Assembly: GCF_900608595.1 (NCBI RefSeq)
Contig: NZ_UWYY01000002.1
Span: 62,001 to 126,000, forward strand
From: Promicromonospora panici
GTDB lineage: Bacteria; Actinomycetota; Actinomycetes; Actinomycetales; Cellulomonadaceae
DNA: 64,000 nucleotides
Reading direction: 5' to 3'
Position numbers and translations under genes: made by a program
Part shown: one piece after another, positions 25,662-36,301 of the stretch
How the letters are laid out: each line of letters starts with the position of its first letter
Position numbering within the stretch: position 1 is the stretch's first letter
The notes under the pieces: model-generated
Database searches by the model: none
Seen by the model: the letters and a program-made list of their open reading frames with translations, nothing else
Told to the model about the DNA's origin: nothing

Positions 25662-27011
25662 TCACTTCAGGAAGTCGGGGACGTCCAGGTCCTCGGAGCT
25701 GCGGCGTGGGTTCTCCTCGTACAGCGGCGGCACCTCCACCCGCTCGCCCTGCTCGCGACCGACCTCCTGCCGGTTGAACGAGCCCTGCACCACGACGGCC
25801 GGCTCGTCCAGCGTGCGCGGCACGTCGTCCGAGCCCTCGTCGTCGATCACGCGGGGCAGCGTGGAGACCGGCGAGGGCTGGTGCGCCGGCGGGACCGACG
25901 GCGGCATGCCGTTCGCGCCGTGCTGCTCGGGTGCGCGACGCGCGGCGTCCGACACGTCGGGCAGCGGCACCGGCGCCGTGGCAGGGCTGCGCGTCGCCGC
26001 ACCGGCCCCGGCGACGGCGCCCGCCACCTGACCGAGCGCCCGGTTGTCCTTGCGCTCCTTGGGCAGACCGCCGTCGAAGCCCGCGGCGATGACGGTGACC
26101 CGCACCTCGTCGCCCAGGGCGTCGTCGATGACCGTACCGAAGATGATGTTCGCCTCCGGGTGCGCGGCCTCCTGCACCAGGCGCGCGGCCTCGTGCACCT
26201 CGAAGAGACCGAGGTCGCTGCCACCCTGGATCGACAGCAGCACACCGTGCGCGCCGTCGATCGAGGCCTCGAGCAGCGGCGACGAGATCGCCAGCTCGGC
26301 GGCCTGCACCGCACGGTCCTCGCCCCGGGCCGAGCCGATGCCCATGAGGGCCGAGCCCGCACCCTGCATGACCGACTTCACGTCCGCGAAGTCAAGGTTG
26401 ATCAGGCCGGGTGTGGTGATGAGATCCGTGATGCCCTGCACACCGGAGTGCAGTACCTGGTCGGCCGAGTGGAACGCCGCGATCGCGGACACGTTACGGT
26501 CCGACATCGACAGGAGCCGGTCGTTCGGGATCACGATCAGCGTGTCGACCTCGTCGCGGAGGTTCTCGATGCCGCTCTCGGCCTGGACCGCGCGACGGCG
26601 GCCCTCGAACGTGAACGGGCGCGTCACGACGCCGACGGTCAGCGCACCGAGCGAGCGCGCGATCCGCGCCACCACCGGAGCTCCGCCCGTGCCCGTACCG
26701 CCGCCCTCGCCCGCGGTGACGAAGACCATGTCGGCCCCGCGCAGGACGTCCTCGATCTCCTCGGCGTGGTCCTCGGCGGCCTTCTTGCCGACCTCCGGGT
26801 CCGCGCCGGCGCCGAGGCCGCGCGTGAGCTCACGGCCGACGTCGAGCTTGACGTCGGCGTCCGACATCAGGAGTGCCTGTGCATCCGTGTTGATCGCGAT
26901 GAACTCGACGCCCTTGAGGCCGACCTCGATCATGCGGTTGACGGCGTTCACACCACCGCCGCCGATACCGACCACCTTGATCACTGCCAGGTAGTTCTGC
27001 GGAGTTGCCAC
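25662..27011 (-). CDS. ftsZ: cell division protein FtsZ
   Basis: Tubulin-like GTPase forming the Z-ring, 449 aa. The GTP-binding signature GGGTGTG is at residues 103-109, the N-terminal [19 protein letters not shown] and the T7 catalytic loop region ([11 protein letters not shown]) are intact. A Pro/Ala-rich disordered linker of about 100 residues leads to the C-terminal peptide DLDVPDFLK, the SepF-binding tail. The GTG start at 27011 has GAAAGG about 7 nt upstream. The gene begins after a 197-bp gap from ftsQ, the largest gap in the second half of the dcw cluster, which is where ftsZ-specific promoters lie in other actinobacteria. Confidence 0.99.
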   Translation of the reverse strand: MATPQNYLAVIKVVGIGGGGVNAVNRMIEVGLKGVEFIAINTDAQALLMSDADVKLDVGRELTRGLGAGADPEVGKKAAEDHAEEIEDVLRGADMVFVTAGEGGGTGTGGAPVVARIARSLGALTVGVVTRPFTFEGRRRAVQAESGIENLRDEVDTLIVIPNDRLLSMSDRNVSAIAAFHSADQVLHSGVQGITDLITTPGLINLDFADVKSVMQGAGSALMGIGSARGEDRAVQAAELAISSPLLEASIDGAHGVLLSIQGGSDLGLFEVHEAARLVQEAAHPEANIIFGTVIDDALGDEVRVTVIAAGFDGGLPKERKDNRALGQVAGAVAGAGAATRSPATAPVPLPDVSDAARRAPEQHGANGMPPSVPPAHQPSPVSTLPRVIDDEGSDDVPRTLDEPAVVVQGSFNRQEVGREQGERVEVPPLYEENPRRSSEDLDVPDFLK

Positions 27012-27060
27012 GTCGTCGCCTTTCGATTCGGGTCCCGAGTCCCGACTCTCATCCCTCCCA

Positions 27061-27105
27061 AAGTCTCAGGTTGAGGTAGAGGGTTAGAGTTATGTCAGGT
27101 TGCTG
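27061..27105 (-). promoter_or_regulatory. ftsZ upstream promoter region
   Basis: The minus strand reads CTGACATAACTCTAACCCTC, then CTACCTCAACCTGAG. An AT-richer pocket with CTGACA (27098-27093) as a possible -35. Its position in the ftsQ-ftsZ gap fits the dedicated ftsZ promoter of actinobacteria; the -10 is not clear. Confidence 0.4.
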
Positions 27106-27208
27106 CTGGGTTCGACGGTAGGTGCGCCGTCGAGGTGTGTCGAAGACATCGTCGCGCGTGTCGCGCACCGATGCACGCGAGAAATCACATGGATGTCATT
27201 TGTGGCGA

Positions 27209-28231
27209 TCAGTGGGTGACCGGCAGGGCGGGTGACGAGACGTCGATGGTCGTCGCCGACGGCTCCGCCTCGAGCAGCGCCTGCGCCACCCTGGTCTTGA
27301 GCTCGACCTGCGCCCCGCTCCCCCAGCGGATCACGCGCCCGTCGGACAGCGTGGTGCGCACGTCGTCCTGGGTCGCCGCGCTCACCGTCCGGATGTCGCC
27401 CGCGAGCCTCGGCGGCAGTGCGCCCAGGACGGCGAGGGCCGCGTCCATCGCACGTCGGCCGGCCTCGCCGTCGGACAGCGAGACCACTATCGACGGCAGG
27501 TCCTCCGGAGCGTCCTCCGCGGTGCCCACCCGCACGCCCTCGGCGTCCATCAGGGCGTACACGTCGCCCGGCTGCGGCACCGCCGCGACCGGTTCGCGGG
27601 AGGTGAGCGCCACCACCAGGCCGTCCGGCCAGACCCGCGAGATCCGCACGTTCTTGACCGCGTTCATCGCGAGGATCTCCTCGCGCAGGCCCACCGTGTC
27701 GATCCGCGGCAGCGGCACGCCCGCCTGGTCGGTCACGGCGTCGCGCACCTGCCCGGCGTCCACCGTCGTGCCCTGGCCGGTCACCCGCACCTGCTCGGGG
27801 TCGAGCGCGAGCAGCGGCGAGAAGAACGCAGCCCACACCAGCGCCGCCAGGGCTGCCGTCGTGACGGCGGACCAGCCGATCCGCCGCCACACGCGGTAAC
27901 GCGCCATCGCCGTCCGCTCGGCCAGGCGGTCGGCCAGCTGGTCCGAGACCACCCCGTCCCGGGCGCCCGACGGCGTCGCACGGGCCGTCTCGGGACGGCT
28001 CGCCCGTTCGGGCGTCCGAGCCGGCCGCTCGGCCGGGTACTCCTCAGCCGGAACCCGCGTGGTCGACGCCGCGCGCCGGGGCCGGTCCGGCCCAGGAGCC
28101 CGCTCGGCGGTCTCCTGGGCCCGGGCGCCCCGGGTGGTCTCCCCGGCCTGCTTTCCCTGCTGTGCCGAGCCCTGGCCTGCCGGGCGCGGCCGTGCCGAGC
28201 CCGCGGCGCGAGGGCGCGCGGGCGGTCGCAT
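27209..28231 (-). CDS. ftsQ: cell division protein FtsQ (POTRA domain)
   Basis: 340-aa bitopic divisome protein linking early and late components. A disordered Arg/Pro/Ala-rich cytoplasmic tail (residues 1 to about 112) is followed by one transmembrane helix (SAVTTAALAALVWAAFFSPLLAL), the POTRA domain (EQVRVTGQGTTVDAGQVRDAV ... PRIDTVGLREEILAMNAVKNVRISRVWPDGLVVALTSREPVA) and the FtsQ beta domain. The ATG overlaps the murC stop by one base. Order murC-ftsQ-ftsZ is standard. Confidence 0.95.
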   Translation of the reverse strand: MRPPARPRAAGSARPRPAGQGSAQQGKQAGETTRGARAQETAERAPGPDRPRRAASTTRVPAEEYPAERPARTPERASRPETARATPSGARDGVVSDQLADRLAERTAMARYRVWRRIGWSAVTTAALAALVWAAFFSPLLALDPEQVRVTGQGTTVDAGQVRDAVTDQAGVPLPRIDTVGLREEILAMNAVKNVRISRVWPDGLVVALTSREPVAAVPQPGDVYALMDAEGVRVGTAEDAPEDLPSIVVSLSDGEAGRRAMDAALAVLGALPPRLAGDIRTVSAATQDDVRTTLSDGRVIRWGSGAQVELKTRVAQALLEAEPSATTIDVSSPALPVTH

Positions 28232-29763
28232 CAGTCCTCGCCCAGCCCAGGGGCGAGAGCACCGGTCGCCGAGCCTCCCGACACGTGACCCGCCACGCGG
28301 CCGTTCAGCCGCGCCAGGACGGCGGGACCGAGCTGCGTCACGTCGCCGGCGCCCACCGTGAGCACCACGTCACCCGGCCGGGCGAGGTCGGCGACGGCGT
28401 GCGCGGCGTCCAGCCGGTCCGGCACCGCGTAGGCGGCGCCGTGGTTCGGCATGAGGTCGACGATCGTGTTCGGCGTGATCGACGCGTCCGGCTCCTCGCG
28501 CGCCCCGTAGATGTCGGTGACCACCACCTCGTCGGCGGCGGACAGCTCCTTGGCGAAGCTCTCGGCGAAGATCTTCGTGCGCGAGTACAGGTGCGGCTGG
28601 AACAGGACGAGCACGCGGCCGCCGTCGGCGATCTCGCGGGCCGCCGTCAGGATGGCCCGGATCTCCGTGGGGTGGTGGGCGTAGTCGTCGATCACGCGCA
28701 CGCCGTCGGCCACGCCCTTCTCCTCGAAGCGGCGGCCCGTGCCGACGAACGCCTCGACGCCGGCGACGGCCTGCTCAGGCTCCACGCCCAGCTGTACCGC
28801 CGCGATGACGGCGGCCGTCGCGTTGAGCACGTTGTGCTTGCCCGGCACCGAGAGCCGCATGGTGATGCCCGGCACGTTGCCGGAGACGCCGGCGCCGTCG
28901 GCCACCTGCTCGTTGGTGCCCAGGATGTCGCCGCGCAGCACCGCCGTGGTGCCCTCCGGCGTCGTCGAGATGTCGGTGACCCGCACGCGGGCGGTGTCGT
29001 TGGTGCCGTAGGTGATGACGTGGCCGCCCGTGGCGCAGATCGTGGCGCCCACCGACAGCGAGCCCTCGTCGTCGGCGCAGGCGATGAGCCAGCCCTCGGG
29101 CACCAGGCGGCGGGCGAAGCGGATGAACGCCCCGTTGAACGCCTCCGGCGTGCCGTAGTGGTCCAGGTGGTCCGCCTCGACGTTCGTCACCACCGCGACG
29201 GTCGGCGTGTAGTTGAGGAACGAGCCGTCCGACTCGTCGGCCTCGGCCACGAGCACGTCGGACGAGCCGAGGTGGCCGCCCGGCGTCGAGCCGGTGGCGG
29301 TCCGCACGGTGCTGCCGATCGCGTAGGAGGGGTCCAGGCCTGCCTCGCGCAGGATCGTCGCGATCATCGCCGACGTCGTCGTCTTGCCGTGCGCGCCCGC
29401 GACGGCGACGCCGCGCGACCCCTCCATGAGGGCGGCCAGCGCCTGGGAGCGGTGCAGCACGTTCAGGCGGCGGGCGCGGGCCGCCGAGAGCTCCGGGTTG
29501 TCCTCGTGGACGGCGCTGGAGATCACGACGGTGTCCACGCCCGTGAGGTGCGCCGGATCATGGCCGACCCACACCTTGACGCCCTCGGCCCGCAGGGCCT
29601 CCAGCGTGTCCGACTCGGCGGAGTCGGAGCCCTGCACGGGCGCTCCGCGCCCGGCGAGCAGGCGGGCCACGACGGACATGCCCGCCCCTCCTATACCGAT
29701 CATGTGGACGCGTCCGAGCTTCGCGACCTGATCCGTCATCTGATCCGTGACCGTGGTGCTCAT
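28231..29763 (-). CDS. murC: UDP-N-acetylmuramate--L-alanine ligase
   Basis: Cytoplasmic Mur ligase adding L-Ala to UDP-MurNAc, 510 aa. RVHMIGIGGAGMSVVARLL binds UDP-MurNAc, the ATP loop is GAHGKTTTSAM, and the later segments VVTNVEADHLDHYG, DDYAHHPTEIRA and VLFQPHLYSRTK are all MurC-specific. The ATG overlaps the murG stop as ATGA, giving coupled translation. Confidence 0.98.
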   Translation of the reverse strand: MSTTVTDQMTDQVAKLGRVHMIGIGGAGMSVVARLLAGRGAPVQGSDSAESDTLEALRAEGVKVWVGHDPAHLTGVDTVVISSAVHEDNPELSAARARRLNVLHRSQALAALMEGSRGVAVAGAHGKTTTSAMIATILREAGLDPSYAIGSTVRTATGSTPGGHLGSSDVLVAEADESDGSFLNYTPTVAVVTNVEADHLDHYGTPEAFNGAFIRFARRLVPEGWLIACADDEGSLSVGATICATGGHVITYGTNDTARVRVTDISTTPEGTTAVLRGDILGTNEQVADGAGVSGNVPGITMRLSVPGKHNVLNATAAVIAAVQLGVEPEQAVAGVEAFVGTGRRFEEKGVADGVRVIDDYAHHPTEIRAILTAAREIADGGRVLVLFQPHLYSRTKIFAESFAKELSAADEVVVTDIYGAREEPDASITPNTIVDLMPNHGAAYAVPDRLDAAHAVADLARPGDVVLTVGAGDVTQLGPAVLARLNGRVAGHVSGGSATGALAPGLGED

Positions 29764-30911
29764 GACCTGACCTCCGTGGTATCGGTACCTGCTGACCGTA
29801 CGGCTTGCTCGACGAGATCGACGACGCGCGCGGCCCCGTCGCTGGTGCCGGCCGAACGCGCGGCCTTCGCCATGACACCGAGCCGCTCGCGGTCAGCGAG
29901 CAGCGTAGGAACATTCGTGGACACCCAGTCGGGTGTGAGGTCCGCGTCGTCCACCAGCAGGCCGCCGCCCGCCGCCACCAGCGGGGCCGCGTTGAGCCGC
30001 TGCTCGCCGTTGCCGATGGGCAGCGGGACGTAGACGGCGGGGATGCCGAGCGCGGCGTGCTCGGCCACGGAGCCCGCGCCGGAGCGGCAGACCACGAGGT
30101 CAGCCACGGCGTAGGCGAGCTCCATCTGCTCGAGGTACTCGCGGACCTGGTAACGGCTGCCGTCGAGGCCGGCGACCGCCTCGCGCACCTCGTCGCTCTT
30201 GCCCTTGCCGGTCAGGTGCAGCACCTGCGCACCCGCCGCGAGGACCTGGGCCGCGGCTCCCTGTACCGCACGGTTGACGTTCAGCGCGCCCGACGAGCCG
30301 CCGGTGACCACGAGGGTCGGCAGCGCCGGGTCCAGGCCCAGCTCGGCGGCGGCCCGGGCGCGCACGCCCGCGGCGTCCGCCTCCCGCTCCTGGACGAGTG
30401 CCGCGATGGCCTGCCGCAGCGGTAGGCCCGTCAGGACGCCGCCGCGCAGCGGCGTACCGGGGAACGTCAGGCCCACGCGGACCGCCCAGCGGGCGCCGAG
30501 CCGGTTGGCCAGCCCGGGCCGGGCGTTCTGCTCGTGGATCACGATCGGCACGTCCTTGCGCCGGGCCGCCAGGTACGCCGGGGTGGCGACGTACCCGCCG
30601 AACCCGATCACCGCCTGCGCGTCGATCTCGTCGATGGCGTCCTCTGCGGCCCTCACCGCCGCCGCCAGCCTTCCCGGCAGCCGCAGCAGGTCGGGGCTGG
30701 GCCGGCGGGGCAGCGGCACCCGCGGGATGGGCCGCAGCTCGTAGCCGCGGGCCGGCACCAGCTCGGCCTCCAGACCGGTGGTGGTACCGAGCGCGAGCAC
30801 GCGCGCGCCGGGCTCCCGGCGCCGCACCTCGTCGGCCACCGCGAGCAAGGGGTTCACGTGCCCCGCGGTACCGCCTCCGGCGAGCACCACCGACACAACT
30901 GCTGAGCTCAT
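29760..30911 (-). CDS. murG: MurG, undecaprenyl-PP-MurNAc-pentapeptide GlcNAc transferase
   Basis: GT28 enzyme converting lipid I to lipid II at the inner membrane face; about 383 aa. The N-terminal G-loop is VVLAGGGTAGHVNPLLAVAD, with HEQNARPGLANRLG, VTGGSSGALNVNRAV (second G-loop) and CRSGAGSVAEHAALGIPAVYVPLPI typical. Three consecutive possible starts occur (30917 GTG, 30914 and 30911 ATG); 30911 has AGAAGG at 5 nt. About 110 bp separates it from ftsW, without a gene. Confidence 0.97.
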   Translation of the reverse strand: MSSAVVSVVLAGGGTAGHVNPLLAVADEVRRREPGARVLALGTTTGLEAELVPARGYELRPIPRVPLPRRPSPDLLRLPGRLAAAVRAAEDAIDEIDAQAVIGFGGYVATPAYLAARRKDVPIVIHEQNARPGLANRLGARWAVRVGLTFPGTPLRGGVLTGLPLRQAIAALVQEREADAAGVRARAAAELGLDPALPTLVVTGGSSGALNVNRAVQGAAAQVLAAGAQVLHLTGKGKSDEVREAVAGLDGSRYQVREYLEQMELAYAVADLVVCRSGAGSVAEHAALGIPAVYVPLPIGNGEQRLNAAPLVAAGGGLLVDDADLTPDWVSTNVPTLLADRERLGVMAKAARSAGTSDGAARVVDLVEQAVRSAGTDTTEVRS

Positions 30912-31022
30912 CATCACCTTCTTGTCGTCGCCCGGGCGTACTGCCCGGGCGGACCCGATGCGGCTCTCCGTGCGGGATCGATGTGCAGGATCTCGTCACA
31001 GAAGGAACCGCCGTGCACATTT

Positions 31023-32255
31023 CTACCGTCTACGAACCGCGCCGCCCAGCACAGCCAGTGACTTGCGGACGACGCTACCGCGTGCAGCCAGTGCCTTGGC
31101 AGCCCCTGGCTCCGACCGGGCGAAGGAAATCACCATCCCGAGCGCTGCCATCGTAGTGATCAGCGCCGACCCGCCGGCCGACACCAGCGGGAGCGGCACG
31201 CCGATCACCGGCAGGACGCCGATCACCACGCCGATGTTCACGAACGCCTGGCCCACGATCCAGCAGGCGACGGCGGCCGTGGCGACCTTGACGAACGGGT
31301 CGGTGTGCCGCCGGATCACGCGGCTCATCGTGAGCCCGAGCACCGCGAACAGCGCGAGGACCAGCACCGTGCCGAACAGGCCCAGCTCCTCGCCGATGAC
31401 CGCGAAGATGAAGTCGTTGTGCGCCTCTGGCAGGTAGTTCCACTTCTCGCGACTGCCGCCCAGGCCCACGCCCCACAGCCCTCCGGTACCCAGCCCGAAC
31501 AGGCCGTGCAGGGACTGGTAGCACTCCGAGGCCTCGTCGCACTCGGCGCCGTAGGTCGCGATGATGCGCCCCAGGCGGTCCCCGCCGTCCTGCTGCAGGA
31601 TGAAGACGTACCCGACGACGAACGCCCCGATCGCGCTGCCCAGGCCCATGAGCGACAGGGGCACGCCCGCCACGAAGAAGGCCCCCGCCACCAGGAGGCC
31701 CATCACGAGAGCCGTGCCGAGGTCGCCCCCGGCGAGCACCAGGCCGAGCACCACCACGGCCCCCGGCACCGCGGGCAGGATCGCGTGCGACCAGCTGCCC
31801 AGCAGGGCCTGCTTGCGGCCCAGCACCGTACCGAGCCAGATGGCGAGCGCGAGCTTGGCGAGCTCGGACGGCTGGAGGGAGAAGGGCCCCAGCACCAGCC
31901 AGTTCTGCTGCCCGTTCCGGATCACGCCCAGGAAGATCACCGCGACCAGCAGCCCGATCGCGAGCACGAGCCCGGGCAGCGCCAGCCGCTTGTACCAGCG
32001 GACGGGCAGGTGCGCGGCGACCACCAGCACCGGCAGGCCCATCAGCGCGTACTGCGCCTGGACCAGGAACGCGGCGTACGGCGAATCTCCCTCGGCGATC
32101 GACGTCACCGTCGAGCTGGACAGCACCATGATCAAGCCGATCACGGTCAGCAGACCGGTGGTGCCCACCAGGAGGTAGTAGCTGGAGACGTTGGAGTTCC
32201 ACTGGCCCAGCCAGGAACGCTCGGGAGCGCTGCGGCTCGTTCCCGTCGTGGCCAT
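31023..32255 (-). CDS. ftsW: septal SEDS glycosyltransferase FtsW
   Basis: 410-aa polytopic SEDS peptidoglycan polymerase that works with the class B PBP encoded at 48.2-50.3 kb. About ten membrane segments are visible; family motifs are NGQQNWLVLGPFSLQPSELAKLALAIWLG, GGDLGTALVMG, LGGSREKWNYLPEAHNDFIFAVIGEELGL (conserved loop) and PLPLVSAGGSALITTMAALGM. The start is ATG 32255 with a full AGGAGG 8 nt upstream; the frame is open further upstream into murD. A 55-bp gap follows murD. Confidence 0.97.
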   Translation of the reverse strand: MATTGTSRSAPERSWLGQWNSNVSSYYLLVGTTGLLTVIGLIMVLSSSTVTSIAEGDSPYAAFLVQAQYALMGLPVLVVAAHLPVRWYKRLALPGLVLAIGLLVAVIFLGVIRNGQQNWLVLGPFSLQPSELAKLALAIWLGTVLGRKQALLGSWSHAILPAVPGAVVVLGLVLAGGDLGTALVMGLLVAGAFFVAGVPLSLMGLGSAIGAFVVGYVFILQQDGGDRLGRIIATYGAECDEASECYQSLHGLFGLGTGGLWGVGLGGSREKWNYLPEAHNDFIFAVIGEELGLFGTVLVLALFAVLGLTMSRVIRRHTDPFVKVATAAVACWIVGQAFVNIGVVIGVLPVIGVPLPLVSAGGSALITTMAALGMVISFARSEPGAAKALAARGSVVRKSLAVLGGAVRRR

Positions 32256-32310
32256 CCCGTGTCCCTCCTGCCCTTGCGCGAGCAGCGCCTTCATCGCCCG
32301 AGCCGGGAGC

Positions 32311-33771
32311 TCAGACGGTGAGCTCACCCACCACGCGGGCAAACTCCTCGCCGCGCTGGGCGTACGAGACGAACTGGTCCTGCGACGCGCCCGCCGGGGC
32401 CAGCAGCACGGTGTCACCCGGCTGCGCCAGGTCCCGCGCTGCGGCTACCGCCCGGCGCATCACGGTCTCAGTGTCACCGGGATCTATCACGACGACCGGG
32501 ATCTGCGGCGCGTGTCGGGCCAGCGTGTCGGCCAGCGGCCCGGGGTCGGCCCCGATGACGACGGCGGCGCGCATGCGGTCCGCACGGGACGACACCAGCT
32601 CGTCGAACGTGGCGCCCTTGGACAGGCCGCCCGCGATCCAGACCACCGTGCCGTGCGCGAAGCCGGCCAGCGAGGCGGCGGCGGAGTGCGTGTTCGTCGC
32701 CTTCGAGTCGTTGACGTAGGTGACGCCGTCCACCTCGGCCACGCGCTGGATGCGGTGCTCGCTCGGGCCGAAGGACCGCAGGCCGTCGCGGACAGCGGCG
32801 GCAGGGACGCCGTGCGCACGGGCCAGGGCGGCGGCGGCCAGGGCGTCCGCGACGATGTGCGTAGGCACCACGCCGTTGTGGTCGCCGAGCTGCTTCAGGT
32901 CCTCGAGGGTGCCGAGCTCCGCGGCGCTCTTGCGGCGGTCCGGGTCGTCGTCCGCCGCGTGGAAGGCGCGGTCCACCAGGACGTCGTCGACCAGGCCGAG
33001 GTCACCCGGGCCTGGCGTGCCGACCACGAAGCCGACGGCGCGGGCGCCCTCGACGACGTCGGCCTCGCGCACGAGCTCCTCGGTCTTGGGGTCGGCGACG
33101 TTGTAGACGCACGCGACCTGGACGTTCTCGTAGATGCGCCCCTTGTCGCGGGCGTACGCCTCGATCGTGCCGTGCCAGTCGAGATGGTCGGGCGCGACGT
33201 TGAGGACCGCCCCCGCCTGCAGCGATATCGTGTGCGTGAAGTGGAGCTGGAAGCTCGACAGCTCCACCGCCAGGACGTCGAGGGTGGGGTCGAGCGCCGC
33301 CTCCACGAGCGGCCGCCCCACGTTGCCGACGGCGGCGGTGCGCAGGCCGGCCGCGCGCAGGATCGCCGCCAGCATCTCCACGGTGGTGGTCTTGCCGTTG
33401 GACCCGGTGATGCCGAGCCACGGGGCTGGCGCGTCGGAGCCCAGGCGGTCGACACGCAGGCGCCATGCCAGCTCGATCTCGCTCCACACGGGCACGCCGG
33501 CATCGAGCGCCGCCGCGACGACGGGGTGGTGCGGCGCGAAGCCCGGGGACGCCACCAGCAGGTCGGCCCGGGTCAGCACGGCGGCCGCGGCGTCGGCGTC
33601 GAGCTGGCTGTGGTCGGCGTCGTCGGCCTTGTCGTCCACCGTGATCAGCGAGGCGACCCGCGGCGTCAGCACACGCTGCAGCGCCCGCCCGGTGACACCC
33701 AGGCCCGCCAGCACGACCCGGGCCTCGGCCAGGGGAACGCGCGGCTCGACCGCACCGGCCGAACCGGTCAC
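32311..33771 (-). CDS. murD: UDP-N-acetylmuramoylalanine--D-glutamate ligase
   Basis: Cytoplasmic Mur ligase adding D-Glu, 486 aa. [13 protein letters not shown] is the UDP-binding start, [16 protein letters not shown] the ATP loop, [19 protein letters not shown] and [17 protein letters not shown] the diagnostic MurD segments, then [14 protein letters not shown]. The GTG start (33771) overlaps the mraY stop as GTGA. The N-terminus is a few residues longer than in homologues, with [14 protein letters not shown] before the Rossmann strand. Confidence 0.97.
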   Translation of the reverse strand: MTGSAGAVEPRVPLAEARVVLAGLGVTGRALQRVLTPRVASLITVDDKADDADHSQLDADAAAAVLTRADLLVASPGFAPHHPVVAAALDAGVPVWSEIELAWRLRVDRLGSDAPAPWLGITGSNGKTTTVEMLAAILRAAGLRTAAVGNVGRPLVEAALDPTLDVLAVELSSFQLHFTHTISLQAGAVLNVAPDHLDWHGTIEAYARDKGRIYENVQVACVYNVADPKTEELVREADVVEGARAVGFVVGTPGPGDLGLVDDVLVDRAFHAADDDPDRRKSAAELGTLEDLKQLGDHNGVVPTHIVADALAAAALARAHGVPAAAVRDGLRSFGPSEHRIQRVAEVDGVTYVNDSKATNTHSAAASLAGFAHGTVVWIAGGLSKGATFDELVSSRADRMRAAVVIGADPGPLADTLARHAPQIPVVVIDPGDTETVMRRAVAAARDLAQPGDTVLLAPAGASQDQFVSYAQRGEEFARVVGELTV

Positions 33772-34850
33772 TGGGCGACCCACTCGGCGTAGAAGATGCC
33801 CATGCCCAGGCCCGCGAACAGGCCGGCGATCAGCCAGAACCGGATCACGATGGTGACCTCGCCCCAGCCGGAGAGCTCGAAGTGGTGGTGCAGCGGCGTC
33901 ATCTTGAACACTCGCTTGCCGGTCATCTTGAAGGAGCTGACCTGGATCACCACCGACGAGACGATGAGCACGAACATGCCGCCGATGATCACGGCCAGCA
34001 GCTCGGTGCGGCTCAGGATCGACAGGCCGGCCAGGGCGCCGCCCAGGGCGAGCGAGCCGGTGTCGCCCATGAAGATCTTGGCGGGGTTGGCGTTCCACCA
34101 CAGGAAGCCGGCGCAGGCGCCCGTGACGGCGGCGGCGACGATCGCGAGGTCCTGCGGGTCACGCACCTCGTAGCAGCGTGGTCCGGCGGTGGCGACGAAC
34201 TGGCACGACTGGTTGAGCTGCCAGATCCCGACCAGCACGTACGCGCCGAACGTGATGATCGAGACGCCGGTGGCCAGGCCGTCGAGACCGTCGGTGATGT
34301 TGACCGCGTTGGACCATGCCGACACGAGCAGGTTGGCCCAGATCACGAAGAGGATCAGGCCGACGGTCGCGCCGGCGAACGCGAGGTCGACCTCGGTGTC
34401 GCGCAGGAACGAGATCTTGGTCGACGCCGGGGTCCGCGAGTTGTCGTTGGGGAACTGCAGCGCGAGCACGGCGAACGAGATGCCGACGGCGCCCTGCCCG
34501 ATCAGCTTGGCGCGTGGGGTCAGGCCGAGGGAGCGCTGCTTGCGGATCTTGGTGAAGTCGTCGAGGAACCCGATCAGCCCCAGGCCCGCCATGAGGTAGA
34601 GCGCGAGCAGCGCCGAAACGCTCGGCAGCCGCTGCGACACCAGCATCGAGGCAGCGACGCCGATCATGGTCGCGGCGATGATGACGACGCCGCCCATCTG
34701 GGGTGTGCCGCGCTTGATGAAGTGCCCCGTGGGTCCGTCCTGGCGGACGAACTGGCCGTAGTTCTTGTGGACCAGGAACCGGATGAAGACCGGCGTGCCC
34801 AGCAGGGCGACGAGCAGCGCCACAGCGGCGCTGACCAGGATCGCGATCAC
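33768..34850 (-). CDS. mraY: phospho-MurNAc-pentapeptide translocase MraY
   Basis: Integral membrane enzyme forming lipid I from UDP-MurNAc-pentapeptide and undecaprenyl phosphate; 360 aa, about ten transmembrane helices. Signatures: [33 protein letters not shown] (catalytic Asp-Asp), [29 protein letters not shown] and [16 protein letters not shown]. The start overlaps the murF stop (ATGA) and the stop overlaps murD. Confidence 0.99.
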   Translation of the reverse strand: MIAILVSAAVALLVALLGTPVFIRFLVHKNYGQFVRQDGPTGHFIKRGTPQMGGVVIIAATMIGVAASMLVSQRLPSVSALLALYLMAGLGLIGFLDDFTKIRKQRSLGLTPRAKLIGQGAVGISFAVLALQFPNDNSRTPASTKISFLRDTEVDLAFAGATVGLILFVIWANLLVSAWSNAVNITDGLDGLATGVSIITFGAYVLVGIWQLNQSCQFVATAGPRCYEVRDPQDLAIVAAAVTGACAGFLWWNANPAKIFMGDTGSLALGGALAGLSILSRTELLAVIIGGMFVLIVSSVVIQVSSFKMTGKRVFKMTPLHHHFELSGWGEVTIVIRFWLIAGLFAGLGMGIFYAEWVAQ

Positions 34851-36301
34851 TTGTTGTTGTCCTCTGTGGTGTTGACCATCGACAGGTGGTCCCCGAGCTC
34901 GGCCAGGTTGGCGCCGTGGGACGCCTTCACGAGCACGACGTCGCCCGGTTCCAGCGACTCGTCCAGCATCGCGCGGGCGGTGTCCAGGTCGGGGACGAAG
35001 ATCGACTCCGAGCCCCAGGACCCCTCCTGCATGGCACCCTCGTGGATGTGATAGGCGTCGTCGCCGACCACGACGAGCTGCTTGATGTTCAGCCGGACCA
35101 CGAGGCGGCCGATCTCGTCGTGCGCGGCGCGCGAGCCGTCGCCGAGCTCGTGCATCCCGCCGAGCACCGCCACCGAGCGGCGGGTCCGGCCGGCCATGAC
35201 CGCAAGGGTGCGCAGCGCGGCCTTCATCGAGTCGGGGTTCGCGTTGTACGCGTCGTCGATCACGGTGACGCCGTCGGGCCGCTCGGTGACTGCCATGCGG
35301 TGCGGGCTCTGCGCCGTGGCCGACGAGAGCCGCTTCGCGACGTCGGTCACGGACACGCCGAGGCGCAGCGCGGCCGTCGCGGCCGCCAGCGCGTTGCTCA
35401 CGTGGTGCGGCCCGACGAGCTGGAGGGCGACGTCGGAACGCTGCTCGCCGGCGTCGCCCGCGCGAGCGACGCGGAGCGTGAAGCTCGCCCGGCCGGCGGG
35501 GTCGACGGTGACGTCCTCGGCGCGGACGTCGGCGGACGGGATTGTCCCGAACGTCTGCACGGTGGTGGTGGGCGCGGCCTGGTTCGCCATCTCGGCGACC
35601 CGCAGGTCGTCGGCGTTGAGCACCACCGTGCCGCCGTCGACGACGCCCGAGACCATCTCGCCCTTGGTCTTCGCGATGGCCTCGACGCTGCCGAAGTGCT
35701 CGACGTGCGCGACGCCGACCCGCAGCACGACGCCGACGTCGGGCGGGGCGATGCGGGTGAGGTAGGCGATGTTGCCCACGCGGTCGGCACCCATCTCGAG
35801 CACGACGTAGCGCGTCGCGGCGGTGACCCGCAGGACGGTCAGCGGCAGGCCGATCTCGTTGTTGAACGAGCCCTGGGGGAAGATGATCGCGTCCTCACCG
35901 CCCGCTTCGGGGGTGAGGAGCTGGCCGAGCAGGTCCTTGGTGGTGGTCTTGCCGACCGAGCCGGTCACGGCCACGACCCGGAGGGCGCCGTCGGCCCCGT
36001 CGCGGACCGTCGCCAGGACGTGCCGCGCAAGCTCGCCGAGGGCGGTCTGCGGGTCGTCCACGACGACCGTGGGCAGGCCGTCCAGCTCGCGGGAGGCCAG
36101 CACGAGGGCGGCACCCGCTGCCACGGCGGCGGCCGCGAAGTCGTGCCCGTCCACCCGCTCGCCCGGCAGCGCCACGAACAGTGCACCGGGTCGCGCGGCG
36201 CGCGAGTCGGTGATCACCGGCCCAGTGACCGTCACGTCCGGGTCGGCGTGCAGCCGCCCGCCTACCGCTGCGGCGACCTGTGCCGCAGTCAGCTCGATCA
36301 T
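34847..36301 (-). CDS. murF: UDP-MurNAc-tripeptide--D-alanyl-D-alanine ligase
   Basis: Mur ligase adding D-Ala-D-Ala, 484 aa. [25 protein letters not shown] (uridine-binding domain), [18 protein letters not shown] (ATP loop), [37 protein letters not shown] and [18 protein letters not shown] are all present. The ATG overlaps the murE stop as ATGA, the stop overlaps mraY. Confidence 0.98.
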   Translation of the reverse strand: MIELTAAQVAAAVGGRLHADPDVTVTGPVITDSRAARPGALFVALPGERVDGHDFAAAAVAAGAALVLASRELDGLPTVVVDDPQTALGELARHVLATVRDGADGALRVVAVTGSVGKTTTKDLLGQLLTPEAGGEDAIIFPQGSFNNEIGLPLTVLRVTAATRYVVLEMGADRVGNIAYLTRIAPPDVGVVLRVGVAHVEHFGSVEAIAKTKGEMVSGVVDGGTVVLNADDLRVAEMANQAAPTTTVQTFGTIPSADVRAEDVTVDPAGRASFTLRVARAGDAGEQRSDVALQLVGPHHVSNALAAATAALRLGVSVTDVAKRLSSATAQSPHRMAVTERPDGVTVIDDAYNANPDSMKAALRTLAVMAGRTRRSVAVLGGMHELGDGSRAAHDEIGRLVVRLNIKQLVVVGDDAYHIHEGAMQEGSWGSESIFVPDLDTARAMLDESLEPGDVVLVKASHGANLAELGDHLSMVNTTEDNNK